Shown here: positions 1-8,591 of the stretch, in pieces | How the letters are laid out: the number at the start of each line of letters is the position of its first letter | How positions within the stretch are numbered: the stretch's first letter is position 1 | Source of the DNA: Chitinophagales bacterium | GTDB lineage: Bacteria > Bacteroidota > Bacteroidia > Chitinophagales > UBA8649 | Assembly (NCBI GenBank): GCA_020635995.1 | Contig: JACJYS010000005.1 | Location: forward strand, 132,901 to 196,900 | Length of the DNA: 64,000 bases | Reading direction: 5' to 3' | Notes under the pieces: generated by a model | Database searches by the model: none | Seen by the model: the letters and a program-made list of their open reading frames with translations, nothing else | What the model was told of the DNA's origin: nothing | Translations under genes and position numbers: made by a program

Positions 1-728
1 TAGTAACGAGTTCTCCATGCTGTAAAAGCATTTGCTTGATCCCAATTTACACCTACTACAGGATAGTCATCAAATGCAGGGTGTCCGTAGTAGTTTCTTG
101 CCATTGGCTCATTATAAGAGTATGAAAAATCTCTAATCCATACTAATGTATCCGGATAAATAGGCGTTTCCTCTTTAATTAATAGTTCTTCTCTATCTAT
201 GTCTTTTACATCAGCTGCTGTTTGCCAATCAATCCAAACATACTCATAAATAAGTTTTCTCGGGTCAACAGAATTAGGCTTCAATGGGTCACTTGCTGGT
301 AAGTTCATTGAACCTAACATGTCTTTTGTTTCTTGACTTTCCCAATCAATTTCTTGATCCCAATCTATTGATTCTTCTCCTGTTTCATCATTAACTATAA
401 CGTGCTCCATTAATTTATGAGCTATTGAATCTCTAACCCAATGCTCAAACTGGCGATACTCGTTATTAGTTATTTCTGTGTCATCCATAAAGAAGCCAAC
501 AATTGAAATAGACTTATTTTTTGTTACTAAAGCATGATTAACATCTTGGTCTGAAGGACCTACATGTAAAAATCCCGTAGGAACGTAAATCATACCGTAT
601 GGCATCTCGGGCTGCCACCTTGGTCGGTCTAACTCACCTAAAAGTTGACCATTATAGCTACCTCCGCATCCACTTAAAAAGACAATGCTAAGTAGCAAAC
701 CTGCTATAAACAACGATTTTGTTTTCAT
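1..728 (-). CDS. gldK: Type IX secretion lipoprotein GldK/PorK-like, 3' end outside window
   Basis: The reading frame starts with ATG at 728 and stays open to the left edge, so about 242 N-terminal codons are present. Residues 1-21 form a lipoprotein signal with lipobox LSGC and modified Cys21. After a short linker the frame reads PYGMIYVPTG and later MDDTEITNNEYRQF, the formylglycine-generating-enzyme-like (SUMF1) fold of the GldK/PorK family. In known systems GldK forms a periplasmic ring with GldN under the outer membrane in the type IX secretion/gliding machine. The porP-like gene lies 91 bp upstream on the same strand, matching the usual porP-K-L-M-N order, so porL, porM and porN are expected beyond the left edge. 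GldJ is a related lipoprotein; the opening motif and the gene order favour GldK. Confidence 0.85.
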   Translation of the reverse strand, partial: MKTKSLFIAGLLLSIVFLSGCGGSYNGQLLGELDRPRWQPEMPYGMIYVPTGFLHVGPSDQDVNHALVTKNKSISIVGFFMDDTEITNNEYRQFEHWVRDSIAHKLMEHVIVNDETGEESIDWDQEIDWESQETKDMLGSMNLPASDPLKPNSVDPRKLIYEYVWIDWQTAADVKDIDREELLIKEETPIYPDTLVWIRDFSYSYNEPMARNYYGHPAFDDYPVVGVNWDQANAFTAWRTRY

Positions 729-819
729 TTCCATTTTTTTCGTAGTTGTTTTAAAGTGTGTAAATATAGAGTTTTTTTTCATAAACAAAAATATATCTGC
801 ACGCTAATGTAATTATTTT

Positions 820-1788
820 TTATAAAAATCTAGGATTAAATAAAATATTTTCTTTAGAAATACCTTTAAATCCTTTATTTATATTTAATCTAAAACTCAG
901 TTCATGCGACCCAGTATTAGAGTTATTTAAGTAAGATAAGTTATAATCGTAGCTATATCCTACTTTATATCTATCATTTATATTTAACCCTATTATGCCA
1001 AACACTGCGTCATTATTTAATCCATTATATCCTCTAAATCCTGCTCCTATCATTAATTTCTTCCATTCTAACATGGCTTGCAACTGCATTTGCCACTTTA
1101 AAAAATCTGTTTTTACATAAAATAAGGGTGTTAAGTTAACACTTTTTAATTTTATAACGTACAAAGTACTTATATTTATTGTACGATTTATAAAAATAAT
1201 TGTTCCACTTTGTGTTTTACTTATCTTTATTCTTGGAGAATTTATGTTTTGAATGCTTGCTCCTACTTCAAAGTTTTTAATACCATATACTACACCAAAA
1301 GAAAATGAAGGTGCTATTCCATTTGAATTTTCGTTTGGCAAATATGCATCATTATGTACTACCATGCCACTTGGGTATGAACCGTCTGGTGCTGTTATTT
1401 CATTTCCTTTTAATCCTAACTGCACAAAACCTACTGATGCACCTATAGATAACTTATGTTTGTTTTGTAATGGATGATATGCTGCAGATAGTTCTAATTG
1501 AGAATATCTTTGCAGACCTATTTTATCATTTAAAAATCTAAATCCTAAACCTAACTTGGGCGTTGCCACCGGCATACCAAAGGCTGCCTGCTGAGAATAC
1601 ATGGCTTTAGTACCCAATCCTACATATAAACTTCTGTGAGCTACTACGGCATCTATTTGTGAATTATAACCTGTATAAGCTGTATTATTGTATAGCCTAT
1701 ATTGATTTAATTGTGTAAACTGTATCCACTGCTGCGACTTAACATCGGCAAGTAAAAACAATAATAATATTAGTAAACTGATTCTCAA
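820..1788 (-). CDS. porP: PorP/SprF family type IX secretion outer-membrane protein
   Basis: This 322-residue protein has a signal peptide (about residues 1-18, LLILLLFLLA core). The rest is a series of alternating hydrophobic/polar strands expected of a beta-barrel, with PorP/SprF-type features: an N-terminal NQYRLYNNTAYTG segment and a C-terminal FGIIGLNINDRYKVGYSYDY strand. PorP/SprF proteins sit in the outer membrane and work with type IX secretion substrates or the attachment complex. The gene is directly upstream of the gldK-like lipoprotein. A minus-strand TAacTTTG box lies at 1807-1814, about 19 bp before the start codon. Bacteroidota genomes often hold many PorP/SprF paralogues, but the position next to gldK suggests the core copy. 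Confidence 0.85.
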   Translation of the reverse strand: MRISLLILLLFLLADVKSQQWIQFTQLNQYRLYNNTAYTGYNSQIDAVVAHRSLYVGLGTKAMYSQQAAFGMPVATPKLGLGFRFLNDKIGLQRYSQLELSAAYHPLQNKHKLSIGASVGFVQLGLKGNEITAPDGSYPSGMVVHNDAYLPNENSNGIAPSFSFGVVYGIKNFEVGASIQNINSPRIKISKTQSGTIIFINRTINISTLYVIKLKSVNLTPLFYVKTDFLKWQMQLQAMLEWKKLMIGAGFRGYNGLNNDAVFGIIGLNINDRYKVGYSYDYNLSYLNNSNTGSHELSFRLNINKGFKGISKENILFNPRFL

Positions 1789-1806
1789 ATTAATAAATAT
1801 TCAAAC

Positions 1807-1814
1807 CAAAGTTA
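1807..1814 (-). promoter_or_regulatory. -7 promoter box for porP
   Basis: The minus strand reads TAACTTTG, a match to the Bacteroidota -7 consensus TAnnTTTG, 19 bp upstream of the porP start. No convincing -33 TTTG was identified. Assigned by motif only. Confidence 0.5.
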
Positions 1815-1833
1815 AAATAGTTTTATTAATTTT

Positions 1834-2574
1834 TTAGTTTCTATCAAAATAACTTTCTATTACCATAGACATGGACCTATGTTGTTCGGTAGGTGCTTGT
1901 AGGTCTAAACGCAAACCTAATTCTTCTATTTTTTCGTGGGTGGTAGAACCATAAGCAGCTATTAAAGTATTGCCCTGCTTATATTTTGGGAAATTATCTA
2001 ATAATGATTGAACACCTGTTGGACTAAAAAAGACTATCATATCATAATCATTTATTGCCATTTCGCTTAAATCGGCATTAACTGCTCGGTACATTACACT
2101 TTCTGTATAGTTAAATTCTTCTTGGCTTAAGTAATTTGCTAATTCATCATTTCGTATGTCTGTACAAGGCACTAAAAACTTTCCTGTGTTTTTGTGTTTT
2201 TTTATAAGTCTTTTAAAATCCTCAAAATTGCCATTTGAAAAGAATACTTTTCTTTTTCTATATTGTATATATTTTTGAAGATATAAAGCTATAGCTTCTG
2301 AAACACAAAAGTATTTTGTTTCTTGCGATATGGTGGCTCGCATTTCTTCCATCATTTTAAAATAAAAATCCATTGAATTTCTACTTGTAAATATAACCGC
2401 AGGAAATGTGTTTAAATCTACCCTTTGCTTTCTAAATTCTTTATTGGTAACACTTACTATTTCTATAAAAGGAACAAACTCAATTTTTAATTTATGTTTT
2501 TCAGCTATAGTGAAGTAATGCGACCGTGGATGAGGCTCTGGCTGAGAAACTAAAATTTTAGAAATTTTGCTCAT
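1834..2574 (-). CDS. hemD: Uroporphyrinogen-III synthase
   Basis: The 246-residue protein has the two-lobed HemD layout. It opens with ISKILVSQPEP, contains a FTSRNSMDFYF segment near residue 65 (where HemD proteins carry the TS.n.v motif), and has MIVFFSPTGVQSL in the second lobe followed by IAAYGSTTHEKIEELG near the end. HemD closes hydroxymethylbilane with inversion of ring D to give uroporphyrinogen III for heme synthesis in the cytosol. It lies 30 bp after the DUF4271 gene and is probably the last gene of the BamA-like/DUF4271/hemD operon. Next to DUF4271 is its usual Bacteroidota neighbourhood. HemD sequences diverge strongly, so the call rests on motifs plus context. Confidence 0.85.
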   Translation of the reverse strand: MSKISKILVSQPEPHPRSHYFTIAEKHKLKIEFVPFIEIVSVTNKEFRKQRVDLNTFPAVIFTSRNSMDFYFKMMEEMRATISQETKYFCVSEAIALYLQKYIQYRKRKVFFSNGNFEDFKRLIKKHKNTGKFLVPCTDIRNDELANYLSQEEFNYTESVMYRAVNADLSEMAINDYDMIVFFSPTGVQSLLDNFPKYKQGNTLIAAYGSTTHEKIEELGLRLDLQAPTEQHRSMSMVIESYFDRN

Positions 2575-2604
2575 AATTGATATTATCGGTAGTGTTTGTT
2601 TTTT

Positions 2605-3408
2605 CTATTTATTCAAAAATATGCTTATGAGTATTATAAACGGCATTATTTTGAATGTGCAAAGATAAATAAAAAAATGCAAATTAAATACCTTTGCCTT
2701 TTCTGTTATTAACAAGTAGTAGGCTCTCACTAATCTTAACACACTTAAAAGCACTATTGAAATACAAAAAATGTATGCTGTAATTTTTTGAATATTGTGC
2801 ACATCTACATTAGCCACAAAGTACAACACTACTAATACGGAAAGCATTACTACATGAAAACTTAAAAAACTATTTTGTATTAATTGCATAACATTGGCTT
2901 GCGAAAAAAATAAGAAAATGTAATTGCTTATTATATCGTATAAAACAAGTAGTGCTACAAATAAAAAAATGTACCACAGACTTTGGCTGGGCAAAATATT
3001 GTTTTTAATAAATAATACGGAAAACAATATTAAAACCAAGGTTATTAAAACTAAAGGTATAAAGTTTGAATTTTTTTTGCTTCGCAAATATTGATGATTA
3101 AAATTAAAATCATACAAAGACTTAAATGAAGATGTAAACAGCTCTTTATACCAAGTGGCAAACCATGCAAAAAACAGAACAAGTATAAGTGCTTGTGTTA
3201 TTTTATTTACGCCTTCATTTTGCCTATAAGTAGAAATTTTAGAAGTATGATTTTCTATTTTATTGGGATTAAAAAATATTAATTCCGGCAATGAATCATA
3301 TAATAGTACTATGCTATCGTTTTGCAAACTGTCTATTTCTACATTGCTATTTTGTGCAAAAGTAAATGTAGAAAAAACGAAAAATAATAAGGTAAAAAGT
3401 ATTTTCAT
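2605..3408 (-). CDS. DUF4271 multi-pass membrane protein
   Basis: This 267-residue protein starts with a signal-like hydrophobic segment (residues 1-18, ending FTFAQ), then a polar stretch of about 50 residues, then about six membrane-spanning segments from residue 70 onward. The pattern and the location directly before hemD match the DUF4271 family, which is conserved in Bacteroidota and has no established biochemical role. Its start codon overlaps the stop of the upstream BamA-like gene by one base, so the two are probably translationally coupled. A role in heme synthesis or envelope function could be guessed from the neighbours, but nothing in the sequence shows it. Confidence 0.75.
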   Translation of the reverse strand: MKILFTLLFFVFSTFTFAQNSNVEIDSLQNDSIVLLYDSLPELIFFNPNKIENHTSKISTYRQNEGVNKITQALILVLFFAWFATWYKELFTSSFKSLYDFNFNHQYLRSKKNSNFIPLVLITLVLILFSVLFIKNNILPSQSLWYIFLFVALLVLYDIISNYIFLFFSQANVMQLIQNSFLSFHVVMLSVLVVLYFVANVDVHNIQKITAYIFCISIVLLSVLRLVRAYYLLITEKAKVFNLHFFIYLCTFKIMPFIILISIFLNK

Positions 3409-5168
3409 TAAAATAAACTTACAAACCCAAAATGAATTTTGCCATTTCTAAACTGTATTTTATTGTTCAAATTTTTTCCTAAAGCATAGCTTAAATTAAA
3501 AATACCTGCTTTTGTTTCTACAGCCACTCCTACCCCAAAACCTATAGGCACATCTACATATCCTGCACCATATCTTTCATCTTCTACCAGTGCTATATCT
3601 GAAAACATATTAAAAAATGAATTTTTTGAAAGTAAAAATCTTATTTCGGTGGTAAAGATACTATAATAAGGTGTATAAATGGCTTCTTCATCAAAGCCTC
3701 TTAAATGTCGGTAGCCACCTATTCTAAATTTTTCGTTAGTCAATACATTTTTAGCTATATAAAATGCACTTTCATTTCTTAGCAAAAATGCCCATCTTTT
3801 TCGCAGCGGTATAAATCCACTTACTGAAAATCCTAAAGTATAATTTACTTTATTTAATTTTAGCGAATCATATTGGTTTCTTAATGGCTTGCCATCATAA
3901 GCTATTAAATTGGCTACACTTTGGTTTACTTTTATTTTATTTATGCCCACTTGCCCATATATATCTATGTCATATCCTTTTCGGGGATTTAGTACATAAT
4001 CTAATTTTTGAAGCTCTAATGATAAACCATACTGATTGTTTCTTATATCTAAAACTGCGGGCAAAAGTCCTGTAGATTTAATTTCGCTTGTATCGGCATT
4101 AAGTATGTTAGACGTTTTATTTTTATAAAACATTTTTAAGCGATTAAAACCTCCAAACTGATACATAACGCCAACTTCCGGTTTTATATCTACAAAAATA
4201 GAGTCGTTTTTGTACAAATTAAATTTGCTGTAAATACCTAAAGGTAAATTAATAAAATAAGGATAAGAAAGTTCTATATCTAAATTTTGGGTGCGGGGTT
4301 TTACTTGCCTAAACTCTGCAAAAAGCTCCTCTCCTACACCAAATTGATTTTGCAAATGCAGTTTTCCCTCTCCGGTTATGGTTACTTTTTTGCCATTAGT
4401 TAGCTGGTTATTGGGCAATACGCCCAAAATTAAATTAAACTGATTGCTTTTTTGTTTTCTTAAATACAAATGTACATCTACATATCCGGGTTTGAAATAC
4501 AATTTTGACGGTTCAGTTTCTGACAAATAAGGAAGTTGATTAATTTTTTTAGAAATATTATTAATCTTTTTCTGGCTAAAAATATCGTCTTTCATTATTC
4601 CTAAATACCGTTGCATAAATTTTGATTTTGTTTTAGTTTCGCCATGAACCACTACAGAATCTATAATTATACTATCATGCTTATTTACAAATACTTTTGC
4701 CGAAAAACTATTGTTTTTATCTATTGCTATTTCATCTAAATATACTTGTGCAAATGCCCAGCCATTATTTTCATATTCTTTTAAAATACTAACTTGAAAG
4801 GCTACAATATCTTCAAGTTTCGGATTTTTAAGCACTTTACTTTTATGTTTTTTCCAAAATTTAGTTTTTATATTACCATTTTGTATGCCGCTAATTTCAA
4901 ATTTACTGCCCACAAAAACATGAGCTGTGTATGCTAATGAATCTTTAACTAAAGTGTCTAAAGATGCTGTGGCATAGCCCAAATTTCTCAATTTATAAAC
5001 AAGTTCAGCACACTCATCTTCAACGCTTTGTGCTGTTTTATGCATTTCTTTTACTTTATACTTAAATTGTGGCACAGTATCTACCCACTCTACATTTAAG
5101 GTATAATTTTGCTGCGAAAAAGCAAACATAAAAACCAAGCTAAAACAATATGTAAGAATTTTTTTCAA
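3408..5168 (-). CDS. BamA/TamA (Omp85) family outer-membrane protein
   Basis: The protein has 586 residues. A signal peptide (about 1-18) is followed by POTRA-like soluble repeats to roughly residue 240 and then a surface-antigen-type barrel. The barrel contains GYRHLRGFDEEAIYTPYYS, which carries the RGF of the conserved Omp85 L6 loop, and the chain ends in Phe, as expected for a BAM-recognised beta-signal. Members insert or translocate proteins at the outer membrane. At 586 residues it is shorter than BamA and closer to TamA or two-partner-secretion transporters; no passenger gene is adjacent. It leads the operon with DUF4271 and hemD. Confidence 0.8.
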   Translation of the reverse strand: MKKILTYCFSLVFMFAFSQQNYTLNVEWVDTVPQFKYKVKEMHKTAQSVEDECAELVYKLRNLGYATASLDTLVKDSLAYTAHVFVGSKFEISGIQNGNIKTKFWKKHKSKVLKNPKLEDIVAFQVSILKEYENNGWAFAQVYLDEIAIDKNNSFSAKVFVNKHDSIIIDSVVVHGETKTKSKFMQRYLGIMKDDIFSQKKINNISKKINQLPYLSETEPSKLYFKPGYVDVHLYLRKQKSNQFNLILGVLPNNQLTNGKKVTITGEGKLHLQNQFGVGEELFAEFRQVKPRTQNLDIELSYPYFINLPLGIYSKFNLYKNDSIFVDIKPEVGVMYQFGGFNRLKMFYKNKTSNILNADTSEIKSTGLLPAVLDIRNNQYGLSLELQKLDYVLNPRKGYDIDIYGQVGINKIKVNQSVANLIAYDGKPLRNQYDSLKLNKVNYTLGFSVSGFIPLRKRWAFLLRNESAFYIAKNVLTNEKFRIGGYRHLRGFDEEAIYTPYYSIFTTEIRFLLSKNSFFNMFSDIALVEDERYGAGYVDVPIGFGVGVAVETKAGIFNLSYALGKNLNNKIQFRNGKIHFGFVSLF

Positions 5169-5204
5169 CTATGTATTTAAACTCTCTACTTTAAAATTTA
5201 TTTC

Positions 5205-5212
5205 CAAAAGTA
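5205..5212 (-). promoter_or_regulatory. -7 promoter box for the BamA-like/DUF4271/hemD operon
   Basis: The minus strand reads TACTTTTG, matching TAnnTTTG, 37 bp upstream of the start at 5168. Motif evidence only. Confidence 0.45.
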
Positions 5213-5234
5213 CGTAATGAAGTTTTTTAACTTT

Positions 5235-5242
5235 TAATTTTG
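5235..5242 (+). promoter_or_regulatory. -7 promoter box for hemW
   Basis: TAATTTTG followed by C matches the Bacteroidota -7 consensus. It lies 24 bp before the TTG start of hemW and faces away from the minus-strand operon promoter at 5205-5212. Confidence 0.45.
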
Positions 5243-5266
5243 CTTTTGTTTTTTTAATCTAATTCA

Positions 5267-6388
5267 TTGGCAGGCATTTATATTCACATACCTTTTTGTA
5301 AGCAAGCATGCAACTATTGCAATTTTTACTTTAGCACTTCTAATTTTTTTCAAGAAGATTTTTTGAAAGCTATTATCAAAGAAATTGAACTTCAAAAAGA
5401 TTATTTATTAAACCAAAAAATTAATAGCGTTTATTTTGGTGGTGGTACGCCTTCTATTTTGCCAAGTGAATATTTAAACAAAATTCTAAATAAAATAAAT
5501 AGCCATTTTAGTGTAGAAAATAATGCAGAAATAACTTTAGAAGCCAACCCCGATGATTTAACTTTAGACAAACTTAAAGAATTAAAACAAATAGGAATAA
5601 ACAGACTTAGCATAGGTATTCAGTCTTTTTTTGATGAAGATTTAAAACTAATGAACAGAGCTCACACAGCAAAAGAAGCTACTAACTGCCTAAAAAATGC
5701 CGAGGATGTGGGTTTTAAAAATTTAAGTGTAGATTTAATTTATGGTATTCCCAACCAAAACAGTAGCAATTGGCAGCAAAATTTACAACAAATAAAACGT
5801 TTTAATATTAATCATTTATCGTGTTATGCACTTACCGTAGAAGAAAAAACACCGCTTTATTTTTTAATTAGAAAAGGGAAAATAAAAAATATTAGTGATA
5901 AGCAATCGCTAAATGATTTTACTTATCTACAAAACTGGGCAACGGAAAATAATTGGCAACACTACGAAATTTCTAACCTAAGCAAAAACAATAATTTCTC
6001 TTTGCACAACACTTCTTATTGGCAAAATAAGAATTATTTGGGTTTAGGACCTGCGGCACATTCTTACAACGGACGCACAAGGCAATGGAATATAGCAAAT
6101 ATTAAAAAGTATATTGATGCTTTAAAAAACAATACTATTCTATTTGAAAAAGAGGAACTAAGCGAAAAAGAAAAGTATAACGAATATATAATGACTTCTT
6201 TAAGAATCCAATGGGGTGTTAACTTAAATGAATTAAAGGCAAAATTTTCAGATTTTGAGCTTAGTTTTAATGAAAATTTAGCTAAAATAAATCCTGAATG
6301 GTTAAATATTGAAGAAGATAAAATTAGCATTAGCAAAAAAGGAATGTTTTATACCGATGGTATTGCAGCCGAGTTTTTTGAGGTGTGA
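5267..6388 (+). CDS. hemW: Radical SAM heme chaperone HemW
   Basis: This 373-residue protein starts at a TTG codon, which puts the conserved IYIHIPFC opening at residues 4-11; no in-frame ATG lies close upstream. The radical-SAM cluster ligands are C11, C15 and C18 (CxxxCxxC, with NYCNFY). YFGGGTPSIL follows near residue 60 and GIQSF near residue 115, with LGLGPAAHSY in the C-terminal half. The CxxxCxxCNF(Y) form is typical of HemW rather than oxygen-independent coproporphyrinogen oxidase HemN, which carries an additional upstream motif. HemW delivers heme to target enzymes. It is divergent from the operon that contains hemD. Confidence 0.9.
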   Translation: MAGIYIHIPFCKQACNYCNFYFSTSNFFQEDFLKAIIKEIELQKDYLLNQKINSVYFGGGTPSILPSEYLNKILNKINSHFSVENNAEITLEANPDDLTLDKLKELKQIGINRLSIGIQSFFDEDLKLMNRAHTAKEATNCLKNAEDVGFKNLSVDLIYGIPNQNSSNWQQNLQQIKRFNINHLSCYALTVEEKTPLYFLIRKGKIKNISDKQSLNDFTYLQNWATENNWQHYEISNLSKNNNFSLHNTSYWQNKNYLGLGPAAHSYNGRTRQWNIANIKKYIDALKNNTILFEKEELSEKEKYNEYIMTSLRIQWGVNLNELKAKFSDFELSFNENLAKINPEWLNIEEDKISISKKGMFYTDGIAAEFFEV

Positions 6389-6399
6389 TTAAACTGATT

Positions 6400-6726
6400 T
6401 TAAGCTATTTGTAAATACTCATTTTCAATTTTTACTTTAAAATTTATATCGGCTTTTAAAGCTTTAAAAACTTTTAAAATTGTGTCAATAGTTGCACTAT
6501 TTGCACTACTTTCTAATTTTGAAATTTGAGACTTTCGCACCCCCACAAGTATGCCTAATTGCTCTTGTGTTAAATTTCGCTCTTTTCTTGCAGTTTTAAT
6601 CATCTTGCCCAAAACATCCATACGAAGTTCATATTCATAATCATCTCGTTCTTTTGTTCCAACTTTACCTATATATTTATCTTTCATTTCGGCAAGCGAA
6701 TATGATTTCATTCCCTTCTTTTTCAT
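6400..6726 (-). CDS. XRE-family antitoxin, HigA-like
   Basis: The C-terminal half holds a Cro/C1-type helix-turn-helix: LTQEQLGILVGVRKSQISKLE, then a second conserved helix beginning near TIDTILKVFKAL. I start it at the ATG at 6726, giving 108 residues. The frame extends to 6783, but that extra stretch lies wholly within the upstream toxin gene, and the 6726 ATG begins one base after the toxin stop. Antitoxins of this class bind and neutralise the toxin and repress their own operon. The toxin-first order is characteristic of HigBA systems. Confidence 0.85.
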   Translation of the reverse strand: MKKKGMKSYSLAEMKDKYIGKVGTKERDDYEYELRMDVLGKMIKTARKERNLTQEQLGILVGVRKSQISKLESSANSATIDTILKVFKALKADINFKVKIENEYLQIA

Positions 6727-6727
6727 C

Positions 6728-7081
6728 TTATTTATGGCTTTTCTTTTTAAAATATTCTTGTCTAATTTTTTCCGCTTTATCAATTTCCTTTTGAGGAATT
6801 TTCTGATCTTTTTTCACAAATCCGTGAGTTGCTAAAACAAGTGTTTGAGTTGAATCTGTTTTATCCCAAAAAGCTAATAATCTGTTTTGATTTCCCATAT
6901 ATCTACTTCTAAATTCCCAAATCTCATTTTTTAGTTTTTTAAAAAGCTTGGGGTCGTTAGTTTGCTCAGCTAAATCAATGTTATAAAAAATCTTTTTTAT
7001 TGATTTTCTATCAAGCTTAGCTATAAACCTTTCCGCTTCTTCTAAAAATTCTGTTTTAAAAAATCTCACTACGCCATACAA
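6728..7081 (-). CDS. HigB/RelE-type mRNA interferase toxin (Gp49-like family)
   Basis: The protein has up to 117 residues with the phage Gp49-like HigB layout: an N-terminal alpha-helical arm, LFKKLKNEIWEFRSRYMGNQ in the middle, RLLAFWDK, then LVLATHGFVKKDQKIPQKEI near the end. The WEFR and HGFVKK segments are the family's usual signature for ribosome-dependent mRNA cleavage. The longest start is a TTG at 7081 that overlaps a TATCTTTG promoter box, so a GTG at 7069 (protein beginning at RFFKTEF) or a leaderless message is plausible. The antitoxin follows at once. Confidence 0.85.
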   Translation of the reverse strand: MYGVVRFFKTEFLEEAERFIAKLDRKSIKKIFYNIDLAEQTNDPKLFKKLKNEIWEFRSRYMGNQNRLLAFWDKTDSTQTLVLATHGFVKKDQKIPQKEIDKAEKIRQEYFKKKSHK

Positions 7082-7086
7082 AGATA
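7079..7086 (-). promoter_or_regulatory. -7 promoter box for the HigBA-like pair
   Basis: The minus strand reads TATCTTTG. Its last three bases are the TTG that would be the longest toxin start, so transcription probably begins a few bases inside that frame and the true start is likely downstream or leaderless. Confidence 0.45.
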
Positions 7087-7187
7087 ATTAAAAGTTTCTA
7101 AATATTGAAACCTTTAAATGAGAAAGATTAGCAAATATTCCTTATACTTTTAAAATTTTAAAACTTTATCAATACTTTTACACTACT

Positions 7188-7937
7188 ATGAAAACAAGCA
7201 TAACATTTGGAAACAAAACCTACCATACAGATTTAAGCAAAGGCATAAACATAAGTTTCAGTTTACAAAACACACCTAATTTGCCCAAAGCGTTTTATGC
7301 TCCCAATTTTAATATTGAGCCTGTTCGTACTGATACTTTTGTAGGTAGCACTGATGAAGGAGGAATTTTAAATTTCAAAAATATATTTGTTAACCCTCAC
7401 GGCAATGGCACGCATACAGAATGTGTAGGACACATAAGTAAAGAACCTTTCTTTATAAAAGATTGCCTAAAAAATAGTTTTCATTTAGCTCAATTAATAA
7501 CTATTAAACCTAAAGAAATAGACGCAGATAAAATAATTACTTTAGAACAACTGCAAAACCTGAGTATAGATACAAATGCTAAAGCTATAATTATACGCAC
7601 GCTACCTAATAAAATTGAAGATAAAAAACGAGATTGGAGTGGCACAAACCCACCATATATTCATTATAAAGCTATGGAATATTTAGTAGAAAAAGGAATA
7701 GAACATTTTTTAATAGACCTACCCAGCGTAGATAGAGAAGAAGATGAAGGCAAGCTACTGGCTCACAAAGCTTTTTGGAACTACCCAAGCAAGGCAATAA
7801 GAAAAAACTGCACTATAACAGAAATGGTTTTTGTACCAAATGAAATTAATGACGGTTTATATTTTATAAATATTCAAACAATACCTGTGGCAATGGATGC
7901 CAGCCCAAGTAGTGTTTTTGTTTATGAGGTTTTGTAA
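7188..7937 (+). CDS. Cyclase family protein (kynurenine-formamidase fold)
   Basis: This 249-residue protein carries the cyclase/amidohydrolase metal motif as HGNGTHTE at residues 71-78 (family pattern HxGTHxD/E). It also has AIIIRTLPN and HFLIDLPSVDREEDEG in the positions of the family's GIDxxSxD region. The C-terminal part includes ITEMVFVPNEINDG. Members include metal-dependent kynurenine formamidases and isatin hydrolases. No tryptophan-degradation genes are nearby, so the substrate cannot be assigned. It appears to be a single-gene unit, followed by the non-coding repeat region. Confidence 0.8.
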   Translation: MKTSITFGNKTYHTDLSKGINISFSLQNTPNLPKAFYAPNFNIEPVRTDTFVGSTDEGGILNFKNIFVNPHGNGTHTECVGHISKEPFFIKDCLKNSFHLAQLITIKPKEIDADKIITLEQLQNLSIDTNAKAIIIRTLPNKIEDKKRDWSGTNPPYIHYKAMEYLVEKGIEHFLIDLPSVDREEDEGKLLAHKAFWNYPSKAIRKNCTITEMVFVPNEINDGLYFINIQTIPVAMDASPSSVFVYEVL

Positions 7938-8017
7938 TAATTCTACGTTTAATTTTATATTTTGAGAATAATTTACTAATTTGTGCAAAACGGTTAATAT
8001 AGATATATGCCATACTT

Positions 8018-8031
8018 GCAACAAATAATAT
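8018..8031 (+). repeat. Left 14-bp direct repeat flanking the large repeat element
   Basis: GCAACAAATAATAT here and GCAACAAATAACAT at 8555-8568 differ at one position and bracket the element at 8032-8554. This is what a target-site duplication looks like, although 14 bp is long for one. Confidence 0.6.
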
Positions 8032-8554
8032 GACTATCCGTAAAGATACCTATGAAGTATTTTACATTAACTTTTCTTTAATAGAAAAGTTACAAAAGAA
8101 TCGCACTAAGTTTTCAGCGACCCATTATAACCTCAACTCCTAAAAATCAAAAACTCATCACTCCGTTCTTCAAACAGTTTAATTTTTTACGGAGTTTTCG
8201 GTTAATGGGTGCCCCGCTTACAAACTTAAGGTGCACTTTTACCTGACCTTAATCAAAAATACGTTAAGAAATGGTGTAAAACAGACATCCACAATGAATG
8301 AAATTATAAAACAGTAAACAGACAAATTAGTATGCTCCCACGAGTGAAAATACTTTAGGAAAACTAAAATTGAGCATACATTAATTTGTCATCGTCTGTT
8401 TTATAGCATTTTAGTATTTTTGATTACAGTCTTGACCTTTGGTTACCTTTGTGTCAAGACAAAGGTAAAAAGGATACAAACTGTAACTAAAATTACTTAA
8501 ACGTCCCAAGATGCTATCTTAAAGCATAAATTATTGGTATAAAAACGGATAGTC
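8032..8554 (-). mobile_element. Large palindrome-rich repeat element, copy A (complete)
   Basis: This 523-bp non-coding element is bounded by perfect 10-bp inverted repeats, GACTATCCGT at 8032-8041 and ACGGATAGTC at 8545-8554. Inside, a 13-bp inverted repeat (8250-8262 and 8414-8426) brackets a segment holding a long stem (8321-8337 with 8372-8390). A second palindrome at 8444-8467 has TACCTTTGT arms. Related copies in the opposite orientation lie near 39272-39603 and 59076-59556. No transposase reading frame is present. I infer a non-autonomous (MITE-like) element; the strand assigned is relative to copies B and C. Confidence 0.65.
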
Positions 8555-8568
8555 GCAACAAATAACAT
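8555..8568 (+). repeat. Right 14-bp direct repeat flanking the large repeat element
   Basis: Partner of 8018-8031 (13 of 14 bases identical), immediately after the right inverted terminus. Confidence 0.6.
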
Positions 8569-8591
8569 AGATTTATTTAAACAAAAATGGA

